In this document: positions 32,374-41,278 of the stretch, piece after piece | Numbering within the stretch: position 1 is the stretch's first letter | Layout: every line of letters starts with the position of its first letter | Assembly (NCBI GenBank): GCA_963664625.1 | Contig: OY761541.1 | Span: forward strand, 2,046,001 to 2,110,000 | DNA from: CBDCFV01 sp963664625 | Lineage (GTDB): Bacteria > Chloroflexota > Dehalococcoidia > Lucifugimonadales > UBA3495 | Length of the DNA stretch: 64,000 nt | Direction of reading: 5' to 3' | Made by a program: the position numbers and the translations under genes | Notes under the pieces: model-generated | Seen by the model: the letters and a program-made list of their open reading frames with translations, nothing else | Told to the model about the DNA's origin: nothing | Databases searched by the model: none

Positions 32374-33411
32374 CTACAGGGGCAGGGAAATAGCCTGTCC
32401 CGTTTGTGCGCTTCGGGTGACCGCCTCGGTCCACTCCATGTAATGGACTCCGACGTCGAAAGGAGTGCGGGTTATTTGTTCCTGTCCCCGGATGGCGTTG
32501 GCGAACTCTTCCTCCACCCTCCAGTAGGCTTGACCCTCCTGCGGGTTGGCCACCTCCGACAGCGCGGCGTCTCCCCGGCGTCCCGCGTAGACGTTCAACC
32601 GGTGGTCCAGCCGGATTGTGCCCTCGCTGCCGTACAGCCAGACCTCGTTGCCGGTGGAAAGCCCGGTAACCGCGCTGAACCGCATGTGGGCTTGGGCGCC
32701 GTTAGCCAGTTCACAAAGAATATCCACGTGGTCCGGGATGCTGATGGTGTTCACGTTTCCGTCGTCGTCCCGCCGCGACGACACGTTGACCTTGGTCATG
32801 GCCATTACGCGGGTGGCCCGGCCCACCCACCGGATCATCGCTTCGTACCAGATGCCCATGTTCAGTATGTTGTACCCGCTCAGGTCCCGGTTATGGCGCC
32901 AGTGCATGGGGCCGGAAGCGTCGATGAAGTTGGGGCCCAACGACTGCAACTCCACCGCCAGCAACTCCCCCAAGTAGCCGTCGGCGATCATACGTTGCAG
33001 CAGGTTGTCCACCCTGAAAGTCAATGGCGAGGGGACTATCTGGGCCACAAGGTCGGGACGGAGCCGTGACGCCGCCAGCATCTCGCGGGCTTCCTGGGCG
33101 TTGGTTGCCATCCGCGCTTCGCAAAGCACGTGCTTGCCCTTTTCCAACGCCGCCACGGTCATGGCGCTGTGCGTGTAGGGCCAGGTGCCTATGCAGACCG
33201 CGTTTATGCTTTCGTCCTCCAGTAGCGCACGCCAATCGTCGTAGACTTGCGGAATGTTGAACTGGTCCGCCACCCGCCTGCCGGATTCCCGGCTCCGGTT
33301 TGCCACGGCTACTATTTCCAAGCCTTCTACGCCCTGGAAACCGGGGATGTGTCGGTCGCGGGTGTTCAGGCCCGCTCCAATAAGGCCTACTCGAATCTCT
33401 TCATCAGGCAT
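32374..33411 (-). CDS. Gfo/Idh/MocA-family oxidoreductase
   Basis: 345 residues. The NAD(P)-binding fold starts with EIRVGLIGAGLNTRDRHIPGFQ and contains EKGKHVLCEARMATN (the EKP-like motif, here EAR in place of EKP). The C-terminal half is the family's beta-sheet dimerisation domain. Members oxidise or epimerise sugars, inositols and related acids. The changed EKP lysine position (E-A-R) suggests altered chemistry. ATG at 33411 follows an AGGAGCA sequence. Confidence 0.9.
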   Translation of the reverse strand: MPDEEIRVGLIGAGLNTRDRHIPGFQGVEGLEIVAVANRSRESGRRVADQFNIPQVYDDWRALLEDESINAVCIGTWPYTHSAMTVAALEKGKHVLCEARMATNAQEAREMLAASRLRPDLVAQIVPSPLTFRVDNLLQRMIADGYLGELLAVELQSLGPNFIDASGPMHWRHNRDLSGYNILNMGIWYEAMIRWVGRATRVMAMTKVNVSSRRDDDGNVNTISIPDHVDILCELANGAQAHMRFSAVTGLSTGNEVWLYGSEGTIRLDHRLNVYAGRRGDAALSEVANPQEGQAYWRVEEEFANAIRGQEQITRTPFDVGVHYMEWTEAVTRSAQTGQAISLPL

Positions 33412-33924
33412 GGTGTTGCTCCTAAAGTGGTATGGCCTAAATTGATATGAGGCTGGGTCACGCCATTATAGGTTCACGGCCCAACTACCGTCCAGCAACC
33501 CCGACGCCAGGTCAATTCGTACTGCTCAACCGGCGTGGCCATGCCAAAGAATGTCAGTTTACTCATCCTGCATCCAAAGATTATCTAAGCATTCATCAAT
33601 GTGTAGTTATTATGCATTATTGACAAATAACTATGCACGAATTATTATGCGTGCGAACGAATATACATACACTTATTCTACAGATAACTGTATACAGTGC
33701 CATATATTTTTACTTGGATTTTGCAGCAGGAGCCATGATTCTCCCCATCTGGAAAATGTGGGCCACGAATCTAAACAACTATAGTGTTACTGACTGGACA
33801 ACTGCCGTGACGCAGCATCACCGTTTTTTCCATGTCAGGTCTCCACCTTGGTTGAAATCCGGCTCTCAAAGCAGGTCACAGCCATTAGTTTAGTGGTTGC
33901 TTCCTAAAGCATCGGAGGAGTTTG
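33412..33924. other. AT-rich intergenic region
   Basis: 513 bp, notably AT-rich between 33540 and 33900. Small frames of 60-90 codons here have no ribosome binding sites or recognisable similarity, so I call none. A strong promoter (33620-33648) points at the solute-binding protein gene, leaving a leader of about 270 nt. Confidence 0.6.
33620..33648 (+). promoter_or_regulatory. Near-consensus sigma-70-type promoter
   Basis: TTGACA at 33620-33625, 17-bp spacer, TATTAT at 33643-33648. Directed to the solute-binding protein gene at 33925. Its long leader could carry regulation. Confidence 0.7.
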
Positions 33925-35235
33925 ATGTTAAAAACAAGATTTAATGTACCCATAACATTTCTTTTTATAGTCGCTGTGTTTACAATAGTTTTCATGTTTC
34001 CAGCGTGCGGGACCTCATCAGCTCCTCAAGTCCAACCCACTCCAACGCCGATGGACTTGGAAAGCATCCGCTCGGTAGTCCGGGAAGCAGTGGCCGACGC
34101 CAACAAGTCCGCCGCAACCTCCGAAGAAATCAACGCTGCGGTGGAAAAGGCAGTGGAGGATGCTATACCCGCTAGTATTCGCGCCGAAGACCTCTCTCCA
34201 ATCGTGGAAACGGCTGTTGCAGATGCTATGTCCACACGCCCTACCAAGGAAGAAATCGGCCCGATGATGGAGAAAGCCGTAGCGGATGCCGTGGAAAAAG
34301 CATTGGAGCCGGGAAAGTTGGTGGTCTACTCCGGGCGCAGCCAGTCCTTGGTTGACCCCGTTATTCAACAATTCGCCGAAGTCACTGGCATCGACGTGCA
34401 GGTGAAGTACGCCAAGACCTCCCAATTGGCGGCGACGCTCTTGGAGGAGGGCCGCAACAGCCCGGCGGACGTTTTCTTTGCCCAGGACCCTGGCGGGCTT
34501 GGCGCCGTGGCAGAGATGTTGACCCCTCTTCCCGAAACCATCCTGGATCAGGTGCCAGCTTGGGCGCGCTCTCCCCAAGGACGATGGGTAGGCATTTCGG
34601 GCCGCGCCCGCACGGTGGTCTACAACACTGAACGGCTTACTGAAGCGGACTTGCCGTATGACATGTTCGGCTTCACCGGTCCCGAATGGAAGGACCGCAT
34701 CGGTTGGGCCCCAACCAATGCGTCCTTCCAGACCATGGTCACGGCCATGCGGGCTGCATGGGGCGAGGACAAGACGCGGACCTGGCTGCAAGGGGTCCAG
34801 GCCAATAACCCAACGATATACCCCAAGAATACTCCGCAGGTCGCCGCTGTTGCCGCAGGGGAAATCGACGTCGGTTTCGTGAACCACTACTACCTGTTCC
34901 GCTTCCTTGCGGAGGAGGGTGAAGATTTCCCTGCCCGAAACTACCACCCCAGGGCCGGGGGGCCCGGCTCGATGATAATGGTGGCCGGCGCCGGGATTCT
35001 TGACACCGCGGAAAACCGAACTAACGCGGAGAGGCTTTTGGAGTTTTTGTTGTCCTCGCCGGGCCAGCAGTATTTCGCGTCCCAGACCTTCGAATATCCA
35101 CTTGTGGATGATGTGAAGACCCAGAGGGTGCTGGTCCCCATCTCTGAAATCAACGCTCCGCAAATTCCCTTGTCCGACTTGGCAGACCTGTCCGGGACCC
35201 AACGATTGCTCCGGGAGACCGGCGTACTGCCCTAG
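33925..35235 (+). CDS. Extracellular solute-binding lipoprotein (iron-type), with N-terminal helical repeats
   Basis: 436 residues. A signal peptide with lipobox ends in VFMFPAC|G; the Cys would be lipid-anchored. Residues about 45-130 hold four degenerate repeats of about 27 residues around VREAVADA, VEKAVEDA, VETAVADA and MEKAVADA, a probable coiled-coil spacer. The rest is a Fbp/FutA-like type 1 periplasmic-binding fold (LVVYSGRSQSLVDPVIQQFAEVTGIDV, ADVFFAQDPGGLGAV, YPKNTPQVAAVAAGEIDVGFVNHYY). The likely ligand is ferric iron or a similar anion complex. GGAGGAG precedes the ATG. No permease or ATPase gene is adjacent. Confidence 0.9.
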   Translation: MLKTRFNVPITFLFIVAVFTIVFMFPACGTSSAPQVQPTPTPMDLESIRSVVREAVADANKSAATSEEINAAVEKAVEDAIPASIRAEDLSPIVETAVADAMSTRPTKEEIGPMMEKAVADAVEKALEPGKLVVYSGRSQSLVDPVIQQFAEVTGIDVQVKYAKTSQLAATLLEEGRNSPADVFFAQDPGGLGAVAEMLTPLPETILDQVPAWARSPQGRWVGISGRARTVVYNTERLTEADLPYDMFGFTGPEWKDRIGWAPTNASFQTMVTAMRAAWGEDKTRTWLQGVQANNPTIYPKNTPQVAAVAAGEIDVGFVNHYYLFRFLAEEGEDFPARNYHPRAGGPGSMIMVAGAGILDTAENRTNAERLLEFLLSSPGQQYFASQTFEYPLVDDVKTQRVLVPISEINAPQIPLSDLADLSGTQRLLRETGVLP

Positions 35236-35503
35236 TCGCTTTACCCCGCCCACTGTCTCAAGCTCCATGACAAGGGATAGCGAATGTCATGGGGCTATTT
35301 GTTCGTCTTGCCTCTCAGGGCTGTTGCAGAAGCTGGAGAACGGCATTCCCAGCCACGATATCATCAGCATCCTTGCCCAATTCACCAAAATCCATGTGCG
35401 ATACCCTCGTCCGTTCCCGGACCGTCCGGCGCCGGCATTGCAGAATGTCCACTGCCCAAGGCAAAATGGTCATGGGACGTTCGACACTCCAAGGAGATAT
35501 ATC

Positions 35504-36907
35504 GTGATAACACGCACTGTCGCCTATCCGCCCAAGCCCGTGGTTGACCGCGCCGCGCTGCCACCAGGGCCGTCCGAATGGCCCGTAGTCGGTCAGTCCT
35601 TTCGGTACCTGTTCAACCTCCTCCCGTTCCTACGGGGGGCGGCGGCTTACGGCGATCTGGTCACGTTGTCGGTGAAACCGGCCTTGGTATACCTGGTCAA
35701 CCACCCGGACCTGGTACAGGAGCTTTTCGTTACCAATCACCGGAGCGTGGGGCGCGGTTGGGTTACCGATGCCCTTCGATACCTGATGGGTTATGGCTTG
35801 GTCACTGCCGATGGCCCGCTGCACCTGCGCCAACGCCGCTTGATGCAGCCCCAGTTTCACCACCGCCGTATCGCCGGTTACGCCGAGATAATGACCGATT
35901 TTGCCCAGCGGCACCAAGACAACTGGCAGGACGGCGAACGGGTTGACTTGGCTTGGGAAATGGGCGAACTGACCCTTCATATCGTCGTCAAGACTCTGTT
36001 CGACCTGGAACTGTCCGACACGGTGCGGCGCATAGGCGCCGCCTTTGAAATCAGCAATGATTACATCAAGGCCCGGGACAACCAGCCCCCGGCCCTGCGC
36101 CACTTGTTCCATCGCCTGCCTCTGCCTTTCACCCGCCGGTTCAAGCGGGAGTTGGCCTTCTTGGATGAAACGGTCTATGGTCTCATTGAGCAGCGCCGCC
36201 GGTCGGGGCTGGAGGGAAACGACCTGTTGTCCCTGCTGTTGAATGTCCGGGATGAAGAAGCCGACAACCCGGACGATGCGGTGATGACCGACCTGCAAGT
36301 GCGGGATGAGGTCATCACCCTTTTCGCGGCCGGCCACGAGACCACCGCCGTGGCCTTGACCTGGACCTGGTACCTGCTGGCCACGCACCCCGACGTCCAA
36401 GCCCGTTTCCACGCCGAACTGGACGAGGCCCTCGGTGGACGGCCTCCGACCCTCGATGACTTGTCCAAGTTGACTTTCACTGGACGGGTCCTTACGGAGT
36501 CGATGCGGTTGTACCCGCCCATCTGGTCTACGGGCCGTATGACCTTCGAACCCATCACGCTGGGAGGCTATCAAATTCCCGCCGGCGCAGCTTTGATTGC
36601 CCCGCAACTGATCATTCACCGTGACCCCCGCTGGTTTGACGACCCTCTGGAGTTCCGTCCTGATCGTTGGACGGAGGAATTCAAGGAGAAGCTGCCCCGG
36701 TTCGCTTACTATCCCTTCGGCGGAGGCCCCAGATTGTGCATCGGGGAGGGTTTCGCGTGGATGGAAGCAATGCTGGTCCTGGCCACGATGGGACAGCGTT
36801 GGTCGATGCGCAGCGACCCAAGCCACAAGATTGTGCTGCATCCCCTGGTGTCCCTGCGGCCCAAGGGAGGTATGCCCATGTTCTTGGAACGACGCAACCA
36901 TGCATAG
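35504..36907 (+). CDS. Cytochrome P450
   Basis: 467 residues with GTG start at 35504, AAGGAG seven bases upstream; the reading frame extends to 35267 without support. The I-helix is FAAGHETTAVALTW, the ExxR motif is ESMRLYPP, and the heme-binding loop is FGGGPRLCIGEGF with Cys about 412. This is a soluble class I-type enzyme needing a ferredoxin partner that is not in the window. Substrate unknown. It is close upstream of the signal peptidase gene. Confidence 0.93.
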   Translation: MITRTVAYPPKPVVDRAALPPGPSEWPVVGQSFRYLFNLLPFLRGAAAYGDLVTLSVKPALVYLVNHPDLVQELFVTNHRSVGRGWVTDALRYLMGYGLVTADGPLHLRQRRLMQPQFHHRRIAGYAEIMTDFAQRHQDNWQDGERVDLAWEMGELTLHIVVKTLFDLELSDTVRRIGAAFEISNDYIKARDNQPPALRHLFHRLPLPFTRRFKRELAFLDETVYGLIEQRRRSGLEGNDLLSLLLNVRDEEADNPDDAVMTDLQVRDEVITLFAAGHETTAVALTWTWYLLATHPDVQARFHAELDEALGGRPPTLDDLSKLTFTGRVLTESMRLYPPIWSTGRMTFEPITLGGYQIPAGAALIAPQLIIHRDPRWFDDPLEFRPDRWTEEFKEKLPRFAYYPFGGGPRLCIGEGFAWMEAMLVLATMGQRWSMRSDPSHKIVLHPLVSLRPKGGMPMFLERRNHA

Positions 36908-36962
36908 TCCGTTGCCCGGCTTGCTTCCATGCTCACCGGACAGGTGAAGGCGTCAGGCCGGG

Positions 36963-37442
36963 ATGATGCCGTTTCCTGGACTATTGAAATCCATTGCCCG
37001 TTCCCGTCCGTATCGAGTGGAAGAGGACAGTATGTTGCCGGCGTTGGCCGACGGTCAGTATGTGCTGATGGTCCCCAAGGAACACCTTGGACGCCAACTG
37101 GGCCGGGGAGACATCGTTCTGCTCCGCCATCCCAGGGAGGCCGGCGATGTGTACGTCAAGCGCATCGTCGGGCTGCCGAACGAGACCATCCGGATGAAGG
37201 AAGGGCGGCTTCTGCTGAATGGGAGGCCGTTGCAGGAGGACTACCGCACCCTTGCCGCCGCGGAAAAGCCGATGGGACCGCAAGAATGGTCAACCGGTCA
37301 CGACGAATATTTCGTGATTGGAGACAACCGCAAGCGAAGCCGCGACAGCAGATTTTTTGGGCCGGTGAATAATCGGCTGATTATAGGTCGTGTCTGGTTC
37401 AGGTATTGGCCCCCAGCAGCATGGAAATTGTTGGGGTTATAG
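36963..37442 (+). CDS. lepB: Signal peptidase I (S26), short form without membrane anchor
   Basis: 159 residues. VEEDSMLPALADGQYV contains the catalytic Ser, DVYVKRIVGLPNE the catalytic Lys, and VIGDNRKRSRDSRFFGPV the family box. The N-terminal membrane anchors of typical LepB are missing; MPFPGLLKSIARSRPY is not hydrophobic enough. It may be a soluble S26 variant or processing enzyme. Two in-frame ATGs (36963, 36966) can start it. The next gene begins 9 nt after the stop. Confidence 0.88.
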   Translation: MMPFPGLLKSIARSRPYRVEEDSMLPALADGQYVLMVPKEHLGRQLGRGDIVLLRHPREAGDVYVKRIVGLPNETIRMKEGRLLLNGRPLQEDYRTLAAAEKPMGPQEWSTGHDEYFVIGDNRKRSRDSRFFGPVNNRLIIGRVWFRYWPPAAWKLLGL

Positions 37443-37451
37443 AATGCAAAC

Positions 37452-38411
37452 ATGGTGATTAAGTGGGTCTCGGCAGGCAAGTCCGGCACCGCCTGCGTTA
37501 AAAACGCTATCAGTCGCAGCCCTGTGGTGCGGAACTGGGTGCTGGTGCTGACGTGGAGAGTCGCCCGGGGGATGTTCCGTGTCGAGGCCACCCACCTTGC
37601 CGCCGGGGTAGCCTACTATACCCTTTTGTCCTTGTTTCCGTTGGTCCTGGGGCTGCTGGCGATACTGGGTATTATTCTCGCTCCGGAAGAGACCCAGCAG
37701 AGGTTCCTGGATTTCGTAACGGTCAACCTGCCGGGTTCCCGTCTGTTCGTGGAAGAGAATGTAGAGACGCTGGTGCAGCTTCGGGAAGCGCTGGGGGCGG
37801 GGGCTATTCTGGGCATACTGTGGACCGCCATCATCGGTTTCGGAGCGGTCGCCCGGGCCGTTAATCGGGCGTGGGAAATAAACGAAAATCCGCCCTTTTA
37901 TATGGCCAGGCCTTTCCACGCCGTGATGGCTTTGTTTGTCGGGAGCTTGTTCCTGGTTTCCACATCGATCAGCTCTGCCATCGAGTTCCTGACCGGCACT
38001 ACCCGCGAGCTTGGCATCCCGTTACAGGAACTCTTCCAAATCTCGGGGGCAGGGCACATGGCGTTGCACTTGGTCCCCACGTCCTTGAATTTCCTGATTT
38101 TTTTGATGATTTACCGGTTCTCTCCCAACTGCAAGACCTTCTGGCGTTACGTTTGGCTGGGAGCCGTGGTGGCCGCGCTGTTGCTCGAAACCGCCAAAAT
38201 CCTGTTTCTGTGGTACTTGGACAACGTCTACGACTATACCCAGGTCTATGGCTCCGTCGCTTCGGTGATAGTGCTCATGATATGGATTTTCGTGTCGTCG
38301 ATGATACTGCTGCTGGGAGCGCAGATCAGCTTCGAGTATAGCCGCCTAAAACTTGGGTTGCAGATTGGAGACCCAATGCCGCCCAAGCCCAACGGTTACT
38401 GGAGCAACTGA
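37452..38411 (+). CDS. YihY/virulence factor BrkB-family membrane protein
   Basis: 319 residues with about six hydrophobic helices, starting after an amphipathic N-terminus (AAGVAYYTLLSLFPLVLGLLA is the signature first membrane span, followed by GAVARAVNRAWEI). The family occurs in most bacteria; its function is not settled (formerly annotated as RNase BN). It follows the signal peptidase by 9 nt and is likely in the same operon. Confidence 0.92.
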   Translation: MVIKWVSAGKSGTACVKNAISRSPVVRNWVLVLTWRVARGMFRVEATHLAAGVAYYTLLSLFPLVLGLLAILGIILAPEETQQRFLDFVTVNLPGSRLFVEENVETLVQLREALGAGAILGILWTAIIGFGAVARAVNRAWEINENPPFYMARPFHAVMALFVGSLFLVSTSISSAIEFLTGTTRELGIPLQELFQISGAGHMALHLVPTSLNFLIFLMIYRFSPNCKTFWRYVWLGAVVAALLLETAKILFLWYLDNVYDYTQVYGSVASVIVLMIWIFVSSMILLLGAQISFEYSRLKLGLQIGDPMPPKPNGYWSN

Positions 38412-38681
38412 CTACAGCTTCCAGAAATTTCCTACCTGGCAGATCATGTCCACTTTGTGGATCGACTCCGCCGGCCACCCGACCATGTTGATCCAGTCCT
38501 CGAAGTGGGACTGCTCCACCGCTTCGCACTCGGTGACCAGTTTGCCGGTCTCCATGTCGCCGTAGACCTTGAGGATGGTGGTGCGCCGGTCGGGTCTCCA
38601 CTTGCTGACGCCGTTTAGTTTCTCGCGGAAGGCTTCCTCGGAAATGCCGGGCACACTGTGAATTGCGATGAATCGGGCCAT
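38412..38681 (-). CDS. Small conserved protein of ferredoxin-like barrel type
   Basis: 89 residues. ARFIAIHSVPGISEEAFREKLNGV and LKVYGDMETGKLVTECEAVEQSHFEDWI suggest a compact alpha-beta protein related to DUF4242-type or stress-barrel families. It ends tail to tail with YihY, 1 nt apart. I do not recognise a function. Confidence 0.6.
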   Translation of the reverse strand: MARFIAIHSVPGISEEAFREKLNGVSKWRPDRRTTILKVYGDMETGKLVTECEAVEQSHFEDWINMVGWPAESIHKVDMICQVGNFWKL

Positions 38682-38702
38682 GTCGTTTGTTCACCCCTCA
38701 GA

Positions 38703-38875
38703 AACCATCTTGAAACTTGACGCAGTACCGAACTCGTCATTGCCATGAAAATAGGCCATTTTCATATTCATACGTGGCCCCTGGGGCCATCTGTCATTCC
38801 CGCGAAGGCGGGAATCCACATCCCTCGACTGGCGATGATCGGGCACCGGTAAAATCAGCCGGTTTTGAGATAGCT
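38703..38875. mobile_element. MITE-like element, family B, copy with internal palindrome
   Basis: Left end ccatcttgaaacttg and right end cggttttgagatagc are imperfect inverted repeats; the 25-bp attcccgc palindrome is at 38794-38818. Found between two genes; no ORF. Confidence 0.5.
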
Positions 38876-38877
38876 CC

Positions 38878-39438
38878 TCAGTCAGCCGGGGGTACGAACG
38901 GGTACGGTATCTCCAGGCCGTCCTTAAGGGGTAGCACCACGGTCGCCGAGCCGGGCATGCTTTCGATGCTGTCCTGGGTCTTCATGCCAATGTCCAGCTC
39001 AACGAAGCCCATGCCGCCCTTTTCATACTTGCCGGTTACTATGCCCCACATAATCAGGACGTCCCCGGGGACCAGCATCGCCCGGTGCTCGAAACGGGCC
39101 TTCCAAGGCCAACCCTTGGGCAGGGTCCAGTCTTTCAGGTATTGCGGCACCACGCTCTGTTTCCACGACCCGTGCACCAGTATGCTGGGGTTCTTGTCGT
39201 GGTTCAGACCGAAGTCCAGGTCGTAATGAATGCGGTGGAAGTTCTCTATGGCCGCGCTCCACCGGAAAAGGTGCGTGGGCGTGGGGCGGTAGATGTACTT
39301 GGGCAGTTCCATGCCTTCGTACACGTCTTCGTAGTAGGTCTGCTCCTTGTTGCGCAGTCCCTCCGCGGAGGGACGCTCGTTATGCGCCCAGATTTCGTCG
39401 GGTGACATGTTGAGCAGGTCTTCCAGTGGGACGGTCAT
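38878..39438 (-). CDS. MaoC-like (hot-dog) dehydratase, C-terminal partner
   Basis: 186 residues. YRPTPTHLFRWSAAIENFHRIHYD followed by LVHGSWKQSVV is a degenerate hydratase-2 motif (the usual D-x-N-P-x-H is replaced by E-N-F-H-R-I-H), and the fold is hot-dog. With the next gene upstream it probably forms a heterodimeric enoyl-CoA hydratase or a related beta-hydroxyacyl-CoA dehydratase. Linked to the upstream MaoC-type gene by 63 bp. Confidence 0.8.
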   Translation of the reverse strand: MTVPLEDLLNMSPDEIWAHNERPSAEGLRNKEQTYYEDVYEGMELPKYIYRPTPTHLFRWSAAIENFHRIHYDLDFGLNHDKNPSILVHGSWKQSVVPQYLKDWTLPKGWPWKARFEHRAMLVPGDVLIMWGIVTGKYEKGGMGFVELDIGMKTQDSIESMPGSATVVLPLKDGLEIPYPFVPPAD

Positions 39439-39501
39439 ATTGACTACTCCTCGCCGGGAATACTGATGGCCTTCACCTTGATTCCCCCATACGGGGCAGG
39501 G

Positions 39502-40053
39502 CTACCGGCGGATGGTGGACGCCCGGGTGATGCACAGCAGGTCGTCCTTCTGGTTCTTATAGGTGGTCTCGGTGGTAATGATCAGGAACGGCCTGCCGTC
39601 GCGTCCGACCCGCTCCCGGATGTCCGAGTACCTGTTCTGGAAAAAGACCTTGTCGCCGATGGACGGGTACTGGTAAATCTCCAGTTCGTTGCCGGCGTTC
39701 AGCACCCGCACCAAGTCTGTCGGCACGCTGGGCAGCGCCCCCGGACGCTCCACCCGGCCAATGCCGTCGGACATTGGGTCATCTTCGAAAGCCCTGGTTA
39801 TCGGGTCTTCCTGGTCGGGCCGTATCCGGCTGGCCATATAGCTGACCATGATGGGCGGGGTAATAATCCCGCCGTACTGGGTGTTCCCGGCGAATTCGTG
39901 GTCCCAGTACCTGGGGTCGGGGTCCATCACCGCTTGGGTGAACCTTCTCAGGTATTCCTCGTCCACGACCCCCCAAGCCTCCACCACCTCGCCCTCCACT
40001 CCTATCATCGCCTTGACCTCGGGAGTAAGCGCGGATTGGGTCTGCTGCGTCAT
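39502..40053 (-). CDS. MaoC-like dehydratase, N-terminal-type partner
   Basis: 183 residues. EVVEAWGVVDEEYLRRFTQAVMDPDPRYWDHEFAGNTQYGGIITPPIMVSYM shows the FAS1-like N-terminal half of hot-dog hydratases: the D-P-D-x-x-Y-x-D loop and the GxxxPP turn. It pairs with the downstream gene at 38878; together they correspond to the two halves of double-hot-dog hydratases. Upstream ATG at 40053 follows TGAGGATAGG. Confidence 0.83.
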   Translation of the reverse strand: MTQQTQSALTPEVKAMIGVEGEVVEAWGVVDEEYLRRFTQAVMDPDPRYWDHEFAGNTQYGGIITPPIMVSYMASRIRPDQEDPITRAFEDDPMSDGIGRVERPGALPSVPTDLVRVLNAGNELEIYQYPSIGDKVFFQNRYSDIRERVGRDGRPFLIITTETTYKNQKDDLLCITRASTIRR

Positions 40054-40303
40054 ATTCCTATCCTCAGGAGGGAAGTTGCCCCAAGCCTACCTTACGGTAT
40101 TTGCCCTAGTCAACACGCACGGGTGTATGTACCGGGCCTGTGTCCAGTCGCCCCATCTGGTGCGGGCTGGACGCCCGCGCTCCTTCGTGGCGGGGTTTCG
40201 GGAGAGATTTGGGGATGAGCAACGGGTGAGTGGAAAACGCCGCGCATCACAACCGCCCTGCCGCCTTTGAGAAATGATACAATCGGAAATCGAGCAGGGA
40301 TAG
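40054..40303. other. Intergenic region
   Basis: 250 bp between the MaoC operon start and the coiled-coil gene. It contains only short frames without initiation signals. Nothing recognisable. Confidence 0.4.
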
Positions 40304-41137
40304 ATGACCACCATCAACGACATATCGGACCTGATCAGGATACTGCGCGACGACCCGGCATGGGCCGACGCCGTCCGAAGCGTCCTGCTGTCCCAAGAAC
40401 TGCTGAGGCTGCCTGAGGAAGTCGCCGCCCTCACCAAGGCCTTCCGGGAGCACGCAGAAACCACCAACCGGAGACTCGAAAGCTTGGAGCAGGGACAAGC
40501 CCAGCTCCAGACTGCCTTCAATGGCCTACAGACCACCGTCAGCGGCCTGGAGACCAAGGTCAACGGCCTGGAGACCACCGTCAGCGGCTTGCAGACCACC
40601 GTCAGCGGTCTACAGACCACCGTCAGCGGTCTACAGACCACCGTCAACAGCATGAGAGGAGAGTTGGGCAACCTGTCCGGGTCCTTCTTCCAGAGACGCG
40701 CGGCAAACTTCGCAGAGCGCGTCGCCAGGAGAGACTTTCACCTCCGGCAAACCAGATTTGTGCACCATGCCGATCAAATCGGAGACAACGCCCTCAAGCA
40801 GATGATCAACGACGCTGCCGAAGACGCTTCCCGAGACTTCACCGAGGACGCCGCCGCTCTGGTGGAACAGGCAGACGCCGTCGTTGCGGGCAAAGCCCCG
40901 GACGGGACCGAAGTCTACCTGCTGGTCGAGGCGTCCATCACTGTAGTCAAAGACGATGTCGACCGGGCAAAAGACAGAGCGGAACTGCTGGAGCGCGCCA
41001 TCGGCGCGACAACCCACGCCGTTGTCATAGGCGAAACTATCACCGACGATGCCGCGACACAAGCAAAAAACAGGGCCGTCACATTCGCCGCCTTCACCCC
41101 GAGAAGGTCCCCGGCCCAGGACCTCACAGAAGGATAA
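40304..41137 (+). CDS. Coiled-coil protein with 7-residue repeats and DUF3782-like C-terminus
   Basis: 277 residues. An N-terminal helical segment (1-45) leads into a heptad coiled coil of GLQTTVS/GLETKVN units (residues about 74-115), then an alpha-beta domain: DGTEVYLLVEASITVVKDDVDRAKDRAELLERAIG, which resembles the PD-(D/E)XK-like DUF3782 proteins common in cyanobacteria and Chloroflexota. The coil is encoded by six 21-bp tandem repeats, so its length may vary between strains. Role unknown. Confidence 0.7.
   Translation: MTTINDISDLIRILRDDPAWADAVRSVLLSQELLRLPEEVAALTKAFREHAETTNRRLESLEQGQAQLQTAFNGLQTTVSGLETKVNGLETTVSGLQTTVSGLQTTVSGLQTTVNSMRGELGNLSGSFFQRRAANFAERVARRDFHLRQTRFVHHADQIGDNALKQMINDAAEDASRDFTEDAAALVEQADAVVAGKAPDGTEVYLLVEASITVVKDDVDRAKDRAELLERAIGATTHAVVIGETITDDAATQAKNRAVTFAAFTPRRSPAQDLTEG
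40523..40648 (+). repeat. Six 21-bp tandem repeats (heptad coil)
   Basis: Units of the form ggcctacagaccaccgtcag + c, 6 copies, each encoding G-L-x-T-x-V-x. Several units are identical, which points to recent slippage or recombination. Confidence 0.9.
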
Positions 41138-41278
41138 TTTTCCTGCTCAACAAACGAGGAAAAACCCCGGAGAAACCCGATGGGAACGGTGATCGTTCCT
41201 TTCCTTGTGATTTGGTTGGGGCTGGGTTAATATTGGCCCGGATTTCACCGGGCGATTTTTCTCGAGCGGAGGGACGAT

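Noticed and set aside
33551..33893. Two overlapping 77- and 86-codon frames
   Set aside because: They lie in AT-rich leader DNA, include the promoter boxes at 33620-33648, and have no initiation signals or conserved pattern.
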